64,000 bases of DNA from Pseudomonas sp. B33.4 (GCF_034555375.1 NZ_CP140706.1:1479001-1543000); one strand, 5' to 3'. Positions 17,156 through 25,888 are shown, counted from the first letter of the stretch. Program-made: numbers and translations. The notes: generated by a model from the sequence alone, not told the origin.

Positions 17156-17572
17156 ATGCTCACCGGCCTCAACCACCTGACACTCGCGGTCAGCGATCTG
17201 AACCGCAGCCTGGCGTTCTATCGCGATGTGTTGCAACTGCGCGTCGAAGCCACGTGGGATGCCGGTGCCTACTTGTCGCTGCCGGGGTTGTGGTTGTGTC
17301 TGTCGCTTGATCCGTTGCGCTCGAGTGAACCGTGCGCCGATTACACCCATTACGCGTTCAGCCTCAATGCAGCCGATTTCTCAACATTCGTAGCAAAGCT
17401 GAAAGCGGTGAACGTGCAGGAGTGGCGTGATAACCGCAGCGAAGGCGCGTCGTTCTACTTCCTCGATCCCGACGGCCACAAGCTCGAGGCTCACGTCGGC
17501 GATCTCGCTTCACGACTGGCAGCCTGTCGGCAAAAACCATACGCCGGCATGCATTTTTACGACGAGTCATGA
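17156..17572 (+). CDS. fosA: FosA-type fosfomycin resistance glutathione transferase
   Basis: 138 residues, a vicinal-oxygen-chelate (glyoxalase-like) protein. The metal ligands of FosA are all present: His7 ([10 protein letters not shown]), His65 (YTHYAFSL) and Glu111 ([11 protein letters not shown]). The potassium/substrate loop [17 protein letters not shown] matches FosA too. The enzyme opens the epoxide of fosfomycin with glutathione in a Mn-dependent reaction in the cytoplasm. Chromosomal copies are common in Pseudomonas. It starts 4 nt after the secreted-protein pair, an unusual neighbour. Confidence 0.88.
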   Translation: MLTGLNHLTLAVSDLNRSLAFYRDVLQLRVEATWDAGAYLSLPGLWLCLSLDPLRSSEPCADYTHYAFSLNAADFSTFVAKLKAVNVQEWRDNRSEGASFYFLDPDGHKLEAHVGDLASRLAACRQKPYAGMHFYDES

Positions 17573-17632
17573 TCAGACACATTTGTCTGTTATAGACTGG
17601 CCGCCACGTGTTCTGGCGCTTGCAGGTTTTCC

Positions 17633-18271
17633 ATGACTCCATCGTTGCTAATGGCCGTGCTGGCCTCGGGTTTCATTTACGGCATTACGCCCGGACCGGG
17701 TGTACTGGCGGTGTTCGGCATTGGCGCAGCCCATGGGCGACGGGCCGGGGCGGGGTTTCTTTGCGGGCACCTGCTCGGCGATGTGGTCTGGTGCAGTACG
17801 GCGCTGATCGCGATTGTCGGCGCCCGGGAAATCGGCAGCACCGCGTTTGATGTGCTCGGTGTGCTCAGCGGCTTGTACTTGTTCTGGCTTGGCTGGCGTG
17901 CCGTGCGGGCCCAGCGTCGCAACGGTGACGAACCGCAAGGCGCGGCGCGCAAGCCGTTCTGGCACGGCATTTTGTTTGGTTTGACCAACCCCAAGGCCTA
18001 TCCGGTGGCGGTGGCGACGTTCACCGCGCTGCTGTCGAGCCGTGCCGAACTGCTCAACTGGTCGATGCTGCCGGCGCTGATTGCCCTGAGTTTCCTCGGT
18101 GGCCTGCTGGCCTACGCTATTCTGATCGGCGTGGTCGGCGCGCAACGGGTTCGCACGCTGTATCAGCGTCATGAGCTGCTTATCACCCGCTTGTGCGGCG
18201 TGATGTTCATCGGTTTTGCCATCAACGCGCTGATGCATGCGCTGCCGGGGCTGATGCCGAACAAGGCTTGA
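17633..18271 (+). CDS. LysE-family translocator
   Basis: 212 residues with six hydrophobic segments and the LysE/RhtB signature near the N-terminus (IYGITPGPGVLAVFGIG) and mid-protein (GILFGLTNPKAY). Family members export amino acids or related metabolites across the inner membrane. The substrate is unknown. Single gene, 60 nt behind fosA. Confidence 0.87.
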   Translation: MTPSLLMAVLASGFIYGITPGPGVLAVFGIGAAHGRRAGAGFLCGHLLGDVVWCSTALIAIVGAREIGSTAFDVLGVLSGLYLFWLGWRAVRAQRRNGDEPQGAARKPFWHGILFGLTNPKAYPVAVATFTALLSSRAELLNWSMLPALIALSFLGGLLAYAILIGVVGAQRVRTLYQRHELLITRLCGVMFIGFAINALMHALPGLMPNKA

Positions 18272-18350
18272 AAGTGAGTGCAGGGAGGCGCAATCACGAG
18301 GTCAGGGATGGTTGAACAGTGCTGCATTGCCCGGACACCCACGCTGAACC

Positions 18351-19700
18351 ATGGAAAGCCGAAATTCCGCGCCGTTGGCGAGTTTTATCGACCTGTTGCT
18401 GGACGCCGTTTGTGCGGTCGACAAGCAAGGCCGCTTCGTTTTTGTCAGCGCCGCCTGCGAACGGGTTTTCGGCTATTCGCCTGAAGAATTGATCGGCCGG
18501 CAAATGATTGAGCTGGTGCACCCGGCGGATCGTCAGCGCACGCTCGCCGCCGCCAACGAAATCATGGGCGGCGAACCCAAACTCAACTTCGAAAATCGTT
18601 ACCTGCGCAAGGACGGCAGCGTCGTGCATATCCTTTGGTCGGCGCGCTGGTCGGAAGTCGACCAACTGCGCATCGCCGTGGCGCGCGACATCACCGAGCG
18701 CAAGCAGGCCGAGTCGCGCCAGGCAGCGCTGTACGCGATTTCCGAAGCGGCCCATGCGGCCGAAGATCTGCTGGCGCTGTTCAAACGCATCCACCTGATC
18801 ATCGGCGAATGGCTGCCGGCGATGAATTTCTCCGTGGCGCTGTACGACGAACACTGCGCGCAACTGAATTTCCCCTATCACGTCGACGATCACGAATTGC
18901 AACCCGAGCAACCGGGCACCGTCACCGGGCGTCTGTGCGCGGAAGTTATCCGTAGCGGCCAGCCGATTCTTCTGACGCCGGACAGTGCAGATTCCCCGGC
19001 GGATTTCGCCGAACTGGTGGCGGGGCAGAACTCGCCTTGCTGGCTCGGCGTACCGTTGAACTCGAAAAACGGCACCATCGGTGCCTTGATCGTCAAAAGT
19101 CTGCCCGGCGGCGAGCGCTATACCGAACAGGACAAGGAACTGCTGCAGTACGTTTGCGCTCAGGTCGCCACGGCCATCGAACGCCAGCAATTGCACGCCC
19201 GCCTGCGGCGCATGGCGCAGTACGATCAACTGACGCAACTGCCTAATCGCGAATTGCTGCGCGATCGTTTGAAGGCGGCTTTGGCCGGCGCTCGCGAGCA
19301 ATCCGGGCACATGGCTTTGTTGTACGTCGACCTGGATCGCTTCAAACAGGTCAACGACACCTTCGGCCATGCCGTCGGCGACATGCTCCTGCAAACCGTG
19401 GCCAATCGTCTCAAGGGCTGCGTGCGGGAAACCGACACCGTGGCCCGAATTGGCGGTGATGAATTTGTCGTGCTGCTGCACAGCGTTCAGGCCTCGGAAG
19501 ACGCTGACGGCGTGGCGGAAAAAATCCGACAGGTACTGGTGCAACCGATGCGCCTGGATGGCCACAATCTGCATATCGAACCGAGCATTGGCGTCGCCCG
19601 CTATCCAGAGCACGGCAGTGAGGAGCAGCAACTGTTTCGGCATGCCGATCAGGCGATGTACGCGGCCAAACGCTTGAACCATCACGCGTTGAATAGCTGA
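18351..19700 (+). CDS. Diguanylate cyclase with PAS and GAF sensor domains
   Basis: 449 residues without membrane segments: PAS (about 8-125; FVFVSAACERVFGYSPEELI), GAF (about 145-280) and GGDEF (about 285-449). The active-site motif GGDEF is intact at residues 368-372. An inhibitory I-site RETD lies five residues before it, so product inhibition by c-di-GMP is expected. The enzyme makes c-di-GMP from two GTP in the cytoplasm. No phosphodiesterase is adjacent; single gene. Confidence 0.9.
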   Translation: MESRNSAPLASFIDLLLDAVCAVDKQGRFVFVSAACERVFGYSPEELIGRQMIELVHPADRQRTLAAANEIMGGEPKLNFENRYLRKDGSVVHILWSARWSEVDQLRIAVARDITERKQAESRQAALYAISEAAHAAEDLLALFKRIHLIIGEWLPAMNFSVALYDEHCAQLNFPYHVDDHELQPEQPGTVTGRLCAEVIRSGQPILLTPDSADSPADFAELVAGQNSPCWLGVPLNSKNGTIGALIVKSLPGGERYTEQDKELLQYVCAQVATAIERQQLHARLRRMAQYDQLTQLPNRELLRDRLKAALAGAREQSGHMALLYVDLDRFKQVNDTFGHAVGDMLLQTVANRLKGCVRETDTVARIGGDEFVVLLHSVQASEDADGVAEKIRQVLVQPMRLDGHNLHIEPSIGVARYPEHGSEEQQLFRHADQAMYAAKRLNHHALNS

Positions 19701-19817
19701 TCCGGGGCCGCCGTTCGTCGCAGCGACTGCAACTTTTCTAAACCTTTGCCGGCCAGAAAATTCTCAATCTTAGGCGGGCACCTGCTCGCCACGATCATTA
19801 CCAAGAGGTAGAGAATC

Positions 19818-19973
19818 ATGCCTAATTCAAGAAACTCGAACTCGGGAAACTTCGCCAACGATCGAACGAAGGCCTCTGAAGCAGGTCGCAAAGGTGGGAA
19901 AACCACCACAACGACCGTCGACAAAGAGCCAAAACCCGATATGGGTCGCAAGCCCGCTCAGAAATCGAAGTAG
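19818..19973 (+). CDS. Small KGG-motif stress protein (YciG/GsiB-like)
   Basis: 51 residues: begins MPNSRNSNSGNFANDRTKAS and continues EAGRKGGKTTTT. The GNFANDRxKASEAGRKGG motif is that of the KGG family (YciG and GsiB-like stress-induced proteins). It is very hydrophilic and probably disordered. RBS AGAGGTAGAGAATC. A DUF4142 protein gene, another family often linked to stress, follows. Confidence 0.85.
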   Translation: MPNSRNSNSGNFANDRTKASEAGRKGGKTTTTTVDKEPKPDMGRKPAQKSK

Positions 19974-20049
19974 TCGGTGAAGGTAGTTTTGATTGAGAGG
20001 CGGGGGCGTAAGCTCCCGCTTGAATTTTGCAAGTAAGGAGGGCGCGACC

Positions 20050-20553
20050 ATGAGCCGAATGGCCACCCGTATACGCACCATGAGTTTTGCATCGCTGTTG
20101 GGTCTGTGTGCCAGTAGCGCTTTTGCCCAGTCGCCCGCCGATTTCATCAACGATGCCTCGGCCAAAGGCATGGCCGATATCGAGGCCAGTCGTCTGGCCC
20201 ACAGCAAGGCCGAGTCGAAAGAGGTCAAGGACTACACCATCGTCGTCATCAACGACCGCACCACAGCCAACCAGCACCTGGCGAAAATCGCCAAGAAGCT
20301 CGACTTGCCGGTCGCGCCGCGTGAGGAACTGGCCGGCAAGGCCAAGGAGTTGATGCCGCAAGTGACCGAAGGCGCATCCTTCGATCAGGCCTACGCTGCC
20401 AGTCAGGTTAAAGCCACCGAAGAGGCCATCGAGCAGATTCAGCAGGAAGCGCAGACCACCGACGTGCCGGAGATCAAAGCCTTCGCCGACGAGACCCTGC
20501 CGAAACTGCAAAGCCATCTGGAGATGGCCCGCCAGTTACAGGCCAGCCGTTAA
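20050..20553 (+). CDS. DUF4142 periplasmic protein
   Basis: 167 residues from the ATG at 20050 with RBS AAGGAGGGCGCGACC. The signal peptide ends ASSAFAQ. The mature part is an all-helical DUF4142 (ferritin-like, four-helix) domain: FINDASAKGMADIEASRLAH, NDRTTANQHLAKIAKKLDLP, then EIKAFADETLPKLQSHLEMA. Its function is not established; members are often induced by osmotic or oxidative stress. It lies 76 nt behind the KGG gene, perhaps as a stress pair, and is followed by a long perfect inverted repeat likely to act as a terminator. Confidence 0.85.
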   Translation: MSRMATRIRTMSFASLLGLCASSAFAQSPADFINDASAKGMADIEASRLAHSKAESKEVKDYTIVVINDRTTANQHLAKIAKKLDLPVAPREELAGKAKELMPQVTEGASFDQAYAASQVKATEEAIEQIQQEAQTTDVPEIKAFADETLPKLQSHLEMARQLQASR

Positions 20554-20560
20554 TCAAGAT

Positions 20561-20630
20561 CAAAAGATCGCAGCCTTCGGCAGCTCCTACACCTGTTTAT
20601 GTAGGAGCTGCCGAAGGCTGCGATCTTTTG
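20561..20630. repeat. Perfect 30-nt inverted repeat (GATCGCAGCCTTCGGCAGCTCCTAC class)
   Basis: Arms at 20561-20590 and 20601-20630 are exact reverse complements separated by a 10-nt loop. The sequence is a distinct REP class of Pseudomonas. It lies between the convergent DUF4142 and iron-permease-like genes and ends in TTTTGCTTTTT, so it may also terminate transcription. Confidence 0.9.
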
Positions 20631-20634
20631 CTTT

Positions 20635-21045
20635 TTAGCATTCATTCAAATCCTGCTTCGGTTTGCTCTTCTCGCCCAGCCCCTCAAGATTGAACACTTC
20701 CCCTTCGCCCAACGAGCGGTAGTGCCTGCGCAACGCCTCCAACTGTTTCAGATCCAGCGCTTCCAGCCCAAGCATCGCGTTCTGCGCCTCTTTGGTCACC
20801 AAGAGCAATTCATCGATCTTCAAATGGAGAATGTCGGTGTCGCGGTTCTGCGTGTTCTGGATCAGGAACACCATCAGGAACGTGATGATCGTGGTCGAGG
20901 TGTTGATGATCAGTTGCCAGGTATCGTTGTAATGAAAAATCGGCCCGCTCAAACCCCACAACCCGATCAGGATCAACGCGCCCATGAAGGTCTTCGGACT
21001 ACCAGCCACCATCGCGAGCTTCTGGGAGATTTTTGCGAATTTCAT
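20635..21045 (-). CDS. Low-affinity iron permease family protein
   Basis: 136 residues from the ATG at 21045 (MKFAKISQKLAMVAGSPKTF). Two membrane segments (about 20-40 and 50-75) surround FHYNDTWQLIINTSTTIITF, followed by QNTQNRDTDILHLKIDELLL. This is the signature of the Iron_permease family (PF04120), named after yeast Fet4 although bacterial members are much shorter and their iron transport is unproven. The C-terminal tail is charged. Single gene. Confidence 0.85.
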   Translation of the reverse strand: MKFAKISQKLAMVAGSPKTFMGALILIGLWGLSGPIFHYNDTWQLIINTSTTIITFLMVFLIQNTQNRDTDILHLKIDELLLVTKEAQNAMLGLEALDLKQLEALRRHYRSLGEGEVFNLEGLGEKSKPKQDLNEC

Positions 21046-21128
21046 AGCGGGGTTCCTTATTGGGGGGAGTGCTTGAAATTCAGACATTGGGGGCGATATG
21101 AAAATTCTACTGATGTGCGAGATGTCCC

Positions 21129-21154
21129 TGAAAAACCGGCCTTCCGACCGGTTT
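21129..21154 (-). terminator. Intrinsic terminator of the AidA/PixA genes
   Basis: Stem AAAACCGG(T)CGG/CCGGCCGGTTTT around a small loop, followed on the minus strand by a T-run. It lies just downstream of the stop at 21168. Confidence 0.75.
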
Positions 21155-21167
21155 TGGCATTGGTACT

Positions 21168-21710
21168 CTATAGCTTGATCTCAATGTCGACGGTCCAGTG
21201 GAAATAACCCACCACCTCACACTGCTGATTGACCAGCATGAAACTCAGTTCGCATTGCGCGTCGCCGGGTTTCTTCGGCGTGCACGTCCAGAAATGATCA
21301 TCAGCCTGTCGGCTGCCCGGTGTTGTCGGGTCGTCCGGGTTGGGCGCGGGCACCGTCAGATCGGGATGAATTTGCAGGTTCGGTTCGGAAAGCACGCCGC
21401 TGTCAGCCACTGTCATGCGGTACACGACCACACTGTGTTCGGCGATCAGGCTGACGGAGCGTCCGCGAACGTGCAGGTCGCGGTCAATCTCAACGGGGAT
21501 TGTTATTGTGCTGTCATTTATGACTATTTCTTTCGAGTTATTACCTATGGCGAAAAAGATAAATCCATCGGTAATGCTCGTTGGCGCGGCCGCGTCCAGA
21601 CTTGGGTTCGGATAACGCGTCAGCACTGATTCGGCATCGACGATCAGCAACACATTGTGTGCGTCGGTGACGGCGGATGAGGGTGAAGGGATCGGTTCGC
21701 TGGTCATCAT
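21168..21710 (-). CDS. AidA/PixA inclusion-body family protein, copy 1
   Basis: 180 residues. The pattern NVLLIVDAESVLTRYPNPSL, an acidic mid-region with DDHFWTCTPKKPGDAQCEL and the ending VNQQCEVVGYFHWTVDIEI fit the AidA (quorum-regulated in Burkholderia/Ralstonia) and PixA (Xenorhabdus inclusion-body) family. These proteins accumulate in the cytoplasm in stationary phase; their molecular role is unclear. It lies downstream of, and on the same strand as, a paralogue ending 123 nt upstream. The first of two tandem ATGs is used. Confidence 0.82.
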   Translation of the reverse strand: MMTSEPIPSPSSAVTDAHNVLLIVDAESVLTRYPNPSLDAAAPTSITDGFIFFAIGNNSKEIVINDSTITIPVEIDRDLHVRGRSVSLIAEHSVVVYRMTVADSGVLSEPNLQIHPDLTVPAPNPDDPTTPGSRQADDHFWTCTPKKPGDAQCELSFMLVNQQCEVVGYFHWTVDIEIKL

Positions 21711-21833
21711 GGATTCCTTTCATGATGTTGGCACAAAACGACAGCCGCTTCGGTCAAGGCAAGACATCCTGTTGCGACCGAAGCAGCAGCGGATCGGTTG
21801 AGCCCCTTGTTACCCAAAGGGTTCGACACATCA

Positions 21834-22337
21834 TCAGTTATGGATGGAAATGAACGGATCCCACGAGCAGCAGCCGATGATCTGGCAGTTGCGGTCGACG
21901 ATCAGGAAGTGGAAGTGATAGGTCACGCGGCCACAGTCCAGGGTTTCGGATGACCAATAGTGGTTGTCGACTTTCTGGCAGCTTGGCACGGATGGATTGC
22001 TTGTATTGGGCACAGCTACGCACGCTGTGGCCTTGCGCGGGGAGGGGGGCGAGATCAGGTTCTCCCCGGCGTTGGGGATGAATTTGTAGAAAATCACCGC
22101 CTGTTCGAAGCTCTGCGACAGGCTGGTTTCTCGCCAGCGAATCAGATCGCCGACCTGAGCCTTGAGGTCCAGTTCGCCACCGGCCTGGCCACTGACGACG
22201 TTGTCCTGATTGGTGACCATGTACACATGTTTCCAATCGATCAGCGTGGGGTTCTTCGGATCCTTGCTGATGTTTGGATACTTTTTCAGAATGGTTTCGG
22301 TGTCGATGGAAACCAGAATATCCGTCACTCGAGACAT
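21834..22337 (-). CDS. AidA/PixA inclusion-body family protein, copy 2
   Basis: 167 residues: begins MSRVTDILVSIDTETILKKY and contains the family's VDNHYWSSETLDCGRVTYHF and IVDRNCQIIGCCSWDPFISI. It shares the motif order of the downstream copy but only moderate identity, so the duplication is old. The ribosome site AAGGAGCATCACC is strong, in keeping with an abundant product. By analogy to aidA it may be under quorum or stationary-phase control; no lux-type box was seen. Confidence 0.82.
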   Translation of the reverse strand: MSRVTDILVSIDTETILKKYPNISKDPKNPTLIDWKHVYMVTNQDNVVSGQAGGELDLKAQVGDLIRWRETSLSQSFEQAVIFYKFIPNAGENLISPPSPRKATACVAVPNTSNPSVPSCQKVDNHYWSSETLDCGRVTYHFHFLIVDRNCQIIGCCSWDPFISIHN

Positions 22338-22714
22338 GGTGATGCTCCTTTTTCATAGTGAACGTCGGACTGCAATCCAGTCACGACGATGCTTGCTTGC
22401 CGTATGGCTTTTGCGAGCACACTACTGGGGGAACCCACTGATCACGAGAAATGAACAGGCCGTGCTCCTTGCACGAAATCGACTGATTCGGGTTCCTTCC
22501 GACTGCCGCTCCTTGACTATAGGTACGATTTTTTGGCTGTCAAAATCGCTTTTGTATGGCTCGACGGACGGTCGCTGAATCCATAAGGTCCGACCTATTG
22601 GCTATAAGCAGGCAGGACGGTCTGACACCGTTTGCAATCGAGCCGCTGTGGAACTGCTCGCTGCGCACCCTGTATCGTGACGAACCGCTGAAATGTCCCC
22701 GACAGGAGAACGCA
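22338..22714. other. 377-nt divergent intergenic region
   Basis: Lies between the aidA-like gene (minus) and tam (plus). The frame of tam is open upstream to 22556, but that extension has no family similarity and no ribosome site, so I read it as chance. No further gene or clear promoter motif is seen. Confidence 0.5.
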
Positions 22715-23485
22715 ATGAGTTGGTCCGCCAAACAATACGTCGCTTTCGAAGATGAACGCACCCGCCCGGCCCGCGATCTGCTGGCGGCGATTCCCACGTC
22801 TGACGCGCGAACCGTGGTCGATATCGGTTGTGGTCCCGGTAACTCGACGGAGCTGCTGGTGCAGCGTTTTCCCGGGGCGAAAGTCAGCGGGCTGGACAGT
22901 TCGGCGGACATGATCGATGCAGCTCGCAAGCGCTTGCCGGATTTGCGGTTCGACGTGGGGGAGATTGATAAATGGGCGGATGAAGGCCCGTTCGATGTGA
23001 TCTTCGCCAACGCCGTGCTGCAGTGGGTGCCGGATCACGCGACGTTGCTGCCGGCACTGGCAGGCAAACTGTCTGCCGGTGGCAGCCTGGCGATCCAGAT
23101 GCCGGACAACCTCAATGAACCTTCCCACCGCTTGATGCGTGAAGTCGCCGCGAATGGCCCTTGGGCCAGTAAACTCGCGGGTGCAGCGGGCCAGCGTACC
23201 GACATGGCGAGCGCCGGCGATTATTTCTCGATGCTGCGGCCACATTGTGCGCGGGTCGATGTGTGGCGCACCACCTATCACCATCAGCTCTCAGGCGGGG
23301 CGGCGGGGGTGGTGGAGTGGTTCAAGGGCAGCGGGTTGATTCCGTTCTTGAGTCCGCTGACCGAGGCGGAAAAGGCGCAGTACCTGGAGCAGTATCTGGC
23401 GGAGGTTGAGAAGGCTTATCCGGCGTTGGCGAATGGCTCGGTGCTGCTGCCATTTCCCAGGTTGTTTATCGTCGCGACGCGCTGA
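22715..23485 (+). CDS. tam: Trans-aconitate 2-methyltransferase
   Basis: 256 residues from the ATG at 22715 with RBS CAGGAGAACGCA. It has the characteristic Tam N-terminus MSWSAKQYVAFEDERTRPAR, SAM motif I VVDIGCGPGNSTELL, and the substrate segment NAVLQWVPDHATLLPALAGK and QMPDNLNEPSHRLMRE. Tam methylates trans-aconitate, a by-product that inhibits the citric-acid cycle. Length agrees with E. coli Tam (252). It marks the left border of the AT-richer accessory stretch. Confidence 0.92.
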   Translation: MSWSAKQYVAFEDERTRPARDLLAAIPTSDARTVVDIGCGPGNSTELLVQRFPGAKVSGLDSSADMIDAARKRLPDLRFDVGEIDKWADEGPFDVIFANAVLQWVPDHATLLPALAGKLSAGGSLAIQMPDNLNEPSHRLMREVAANGPWASKLAGAAGQRTDMASAGDYFSMLRPHCARVDVWRTTYHHQLSGGAAGVVEWFKGSGLIPFLSPLTEAEKAQYLEQYLAEVEKAYPALANGSVLLPFPRLFIVATR

Positions 23486-23648
23486 AATAAATTGGTCCTA
23501 TTTTTTTTCGGCTGGAAATTTTTGGTGCGCTTTGGGACGGGCCCTTCATCGGAACGCCGCCCGCCCAGCCTCTCCCGAGGGAGACCTTGATCTGATAATT
23601 ATTACAGCGGATATCGCTGCCGCTTCCAATTTGACCAGTGAGTTCAGC

Positions 23649-23915
23649 ATGGACACAGACACCTATACATAAATTCGCCTAACACTTTTCAAACACAGCG
23701 CAGGGTCGTTCCTCGACGCTCTGGATGAGGCCAAGATTTTGCACGGCCCCATTCATATGTTTTTCACAAACTCTCAAGGTTCGGGACTGGTGGAAGTAAT
23801 CACGGCCCTATCAGAAGCCATGCCTTGGAACGCTATATCAGAGGTTGTAGTTGCGTGGATTTATGCCTCCAAAATCCACAAACCTGATCGCAATCGATAC
23901 AAAATCTGTAGATAA
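23649..23915 (+). pseudogene. Reading frame broken by one in-frame stop, unknown family
   Basis: ATG at 23649 gives MDTDTYT, then TAA at 23670-23672. The same frame is then open for 80 codons (IRLTLFKHSAGSFLDALDEA, continuing with FFTNSQGSGLVEVITALSEA and WNAISEVVVAWIYASKI) to a stop at 23913-23915. The post-stop part looks like real protein, with well-mixed composition and an amphipathic pattern. Either the gene is dead, or translation starts inside at a non-ATG codon such as the ATT at 23673. I do not recognise the family. The rest of 23486-24095 shows nothing I can support. Confidence 0.5.
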
Positions 23916-24095
23916 GTCATAGCTGTTCTCTAAACGTGGGTGGTGACCAATCAGGAAACCATTGTCCAAGTCGCGTTGCTTATCCAGTATCAGGTTTTCT
24001 TAGGTTCGAGCACAAATCAGATATAAGGCTTTGACAGCACGCGTTGGCTAACCTTCACTCACGTCTCGACAGATACGATGTATTAAGGAGCGACC

Positions 24096-24356
24096 ATGAC
24101 CTGGGAACGCAGGCACGACCCAAAGGAATACGTTTCAATCATCGCGGAGGTTTTCTATGATCCCGCCCGCCGCAAGAATGGCGTGCGACCAACAAGCGGG
24201 CAGTCCTTTGCCCAAAACATGAAGATTGAGTGCTCGAGAGAGATCAGAGATTATCCAGTAGGCACGAAGGTGCGCCTGAGGGTTGTGGAGACTACCAAGG
24301 AAGACAGCCGACCATTCCTATACAGCAGCTACAAATGGGAGCATGAACTCGTTTGA
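24096..24356 (+). CDS. Small hypothetical protein of accessory stretch
   Basis: 86 residues: begins MTWERRHDPKEYVSIIAEVF, with PVGTKVRLRVVETTKEDSR near the C-terminus. RBS AAGGAGCGACC is strong and correctly spaced. The composition suggests a small beta-rich domain with charged loops (OB-like is possible but unproven). It faces the convergent HNH gene. Base composition is lower in GC than the flanking genes. I do not recognise the family. Confidence 0.6.
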   Translation: MTWERRHDPKEYVSIIAEVFYDPARRKNGVRPTSGQSFAQNMKIECSREIRDYPVGTKVRLRVVETTKEDSRPFLYSSYKWEHELV

Positions 24357-24445
24357 GCCAATTTTCCGGGCAGTCCGGTATTCACTCAGATATCCACGGC
24401 CTCGCTATGTGGATTGTAATCCCATCTTGAAGCAGAGCTAGGGCG

Positions 24446-25309
24446 TTACGTCCCCCGCTTTAGATCAAACGCGTTGTTATGAAAGCGCAAAAAAGCACCA
24501 ATTTCTCTCGAATCGGAGGGTTTCATTTCTCCAAGCTCAAGCCGTCTTTTTTTAAGTTGAAAATGTTTGTCCAAAATTTCCGCATATTTCGGATTGACCT
24601 CCAACGAAAATCCACCCACACCCTCCCGAAAGGTTATTAGATGACTATCAAAAAGTTTGTCGATGTGACTGGCCAAAAGAATGCCGTTGCAGCCATTTCG
24701 GTGCTCCCCGTCTTCACATTCGGCCCTTGGTTTGATGTGTGAGGCGATCAACATTTCGGGCACGTCGATGCCTGTTAGAGCACATACCTTACTCCCCCAG
24801 ACTCTCATGACATTTTTCTTAAACTCACCTTGGCCTAGCCGACACATCACCTCTCTTGTAATCGACGCATCTCTAGAGTCAGTGCGAGTCATTTCTTCAA
24901 TATCTTTCTCTAAGGACGATCTGTACTGAGCACTAGTAGCTATCATCTCGTCGTAAAGCGCTTTGTAATCGTCCCGCACCAGCTCTAAAGAGGTGATGTG
25001 GCTTCCAATGAACGTGTTAAATGTATGCCCCTCAGGAAGCATTTTTTTTGTAATTTCAAGCGGTGGTGCGAGGGGGGTAAAGGCCTCGATCAGATATTTA
25101 CGCCGTCCTCGCTTATCTGTTTCCTCCTCTTTGGTATATCGATAAATCCCATGAAAAAAATAACGTTTCAACTTGTCTGCGCTTCCAGAAACTACATATA
25201 TCAGGTCACCTGAGCTGATAGTAGTTGGCCTTGCGGAGTACATCGCGACCCCGTTGAATTCGCCAAATTCACTTAACGCATCTTTGTTGTAAAGGTGTCT
25301 GTTCGCCAT
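24446..25309 (-). CDS. HNH endonuclease with N-terminal beta-rich domain
   Basis: 287 residues. The C-terminal half is an HNH_2-type nuclease: GEFKKNVMRVWGSKVCALTG (about 161-180), the catalytic block MLIASHIKPRAECED (His191) and NGILLASHIDKLFDSHLITF (His215, Asp221). The N-terminal 100 residues (SSGDLIYVVSGSADKLKRYF, FHGIYRYTKEEE) resemble PUA/EVE-like or similar beta-barrels that in other restriction enzymes read modified bases; this is inference only. A modification-dependent (type IV-like) restriction role is plausible because no cognate methyltransferase is adjacent. It is more AT-rich than the core genes. RBS GAAGGA. Confidence 0.8.
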   Translation of the reverse strand: MANRHLYNKDALSEFGEFNGVAMYSARPTTISSGDLIYVVSGSADKLKRYFFHGIYRYTKEEETDKRGRRKYLIEAFTPLAPPLEITKKMLPEGHTFNTFIGSHITSLELVRDDYKALYDEMIATSAQYRSSLEKDIEEMTRTDSRDASITREVMCRLGQGEFKKNVMRVWGSKVCALTGIDVPEMLIASHIKPRAECEDGEHRNGCNGILLASHIDKLFDSHLITFREGVGGFSLEVNPKYAEILDKHFQLKKRRLELGEMKPSDSREIGAFLRFHNNAFDLKRGT

Positions 25310-25315
25310 AGACTT

Positions 25316-25519
25316 CTATCCTTCCATAAGGGTGACCAGCTTGATGGAGTACTCGCGTCTCCTGAAACCGAGCATGGCACGCATGACGGCACCGTGACGA
25401 CAATCCGATACACGTGACAATACAAAACCGCGCGGATCTTCAGCATCATGATCACTCTCCCTCGTCGCTGACGCATCAAATGCCCTTTTGCGTAAACAAT
25501 CTAGCGGTAGGGTGAGTAC
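25316..25519 (-). pseudogene. Start-less open frame immediately upstream of the HNH gene
   Basis: A 67-codon frame stops at TAG (25316-25318), 6 nt before the HNH start. It reads for example DCLRKRAFDASATRESDHDA then RGFVLSRVSDCRHGAVMRAM, with plausible protein composition but no start codon between the upstream stop and the first residues. It could be the 3' end of a lost gene. I do not recognise the family. The rest of 25310-25888 is AT-rich, and no other gene is supported. Confidence 0.3.
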
Positions 25520-25888
25520 CTATAGGCGTGTTTTCACGCAAGTTGTCGAACTGAGGGGCGACCAGAGACCTTATGCACCGGAATTGCCCCCCCGTCTCCT
25601 TTTGACGAAAGCAGACATCGGGCCCAATGGTGGCAAATAGCTTGCACAGGTAAACGCTATATGGCTTGATACGCCAAGAGCGCACATTAGGCAAGACAGT
25701 GTAAAGATCAACTTAGCATGACTACGCTATTGAGCTACAAGAAAGTAATCTAGGTTCATCGGAGTATGAATTTAGTTTCAGTACAGTACTGTGTAGATAA
25801 TGCAAATCATCCAAAAAAAACGTAGTCCATAAGATGATACGTATATACCCACAGTCAAATCATATTTAAACCCGCATCGGAAACCAAC

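Noticed and set aside
18294..19685. 463-codon minus-strand frame opposite the diguanylate cyclase
   Set aside because: Fully overlaps the PAS-GAF-GGDEF gene with no family similarity.
22556..22714. N-terminal extension of tam by 53 codons
   Set aside because: The conserved Tam start MSWSAKQY with a good ribosome site is at 22715; the extension has no similarity to Tam.
23649..23915. Selenocysteine or programmed readthrough at 23670
   Set aside because: The stop is TAA, not TGA, and no recoding structure was recognised; decay is the simpler explanation.
25476..25694. 72-codon minus-strand frame in the accessory stretch
   Set aside because: No ribosome site, odd composition and no family pattern; kept only as unassigned sequence.
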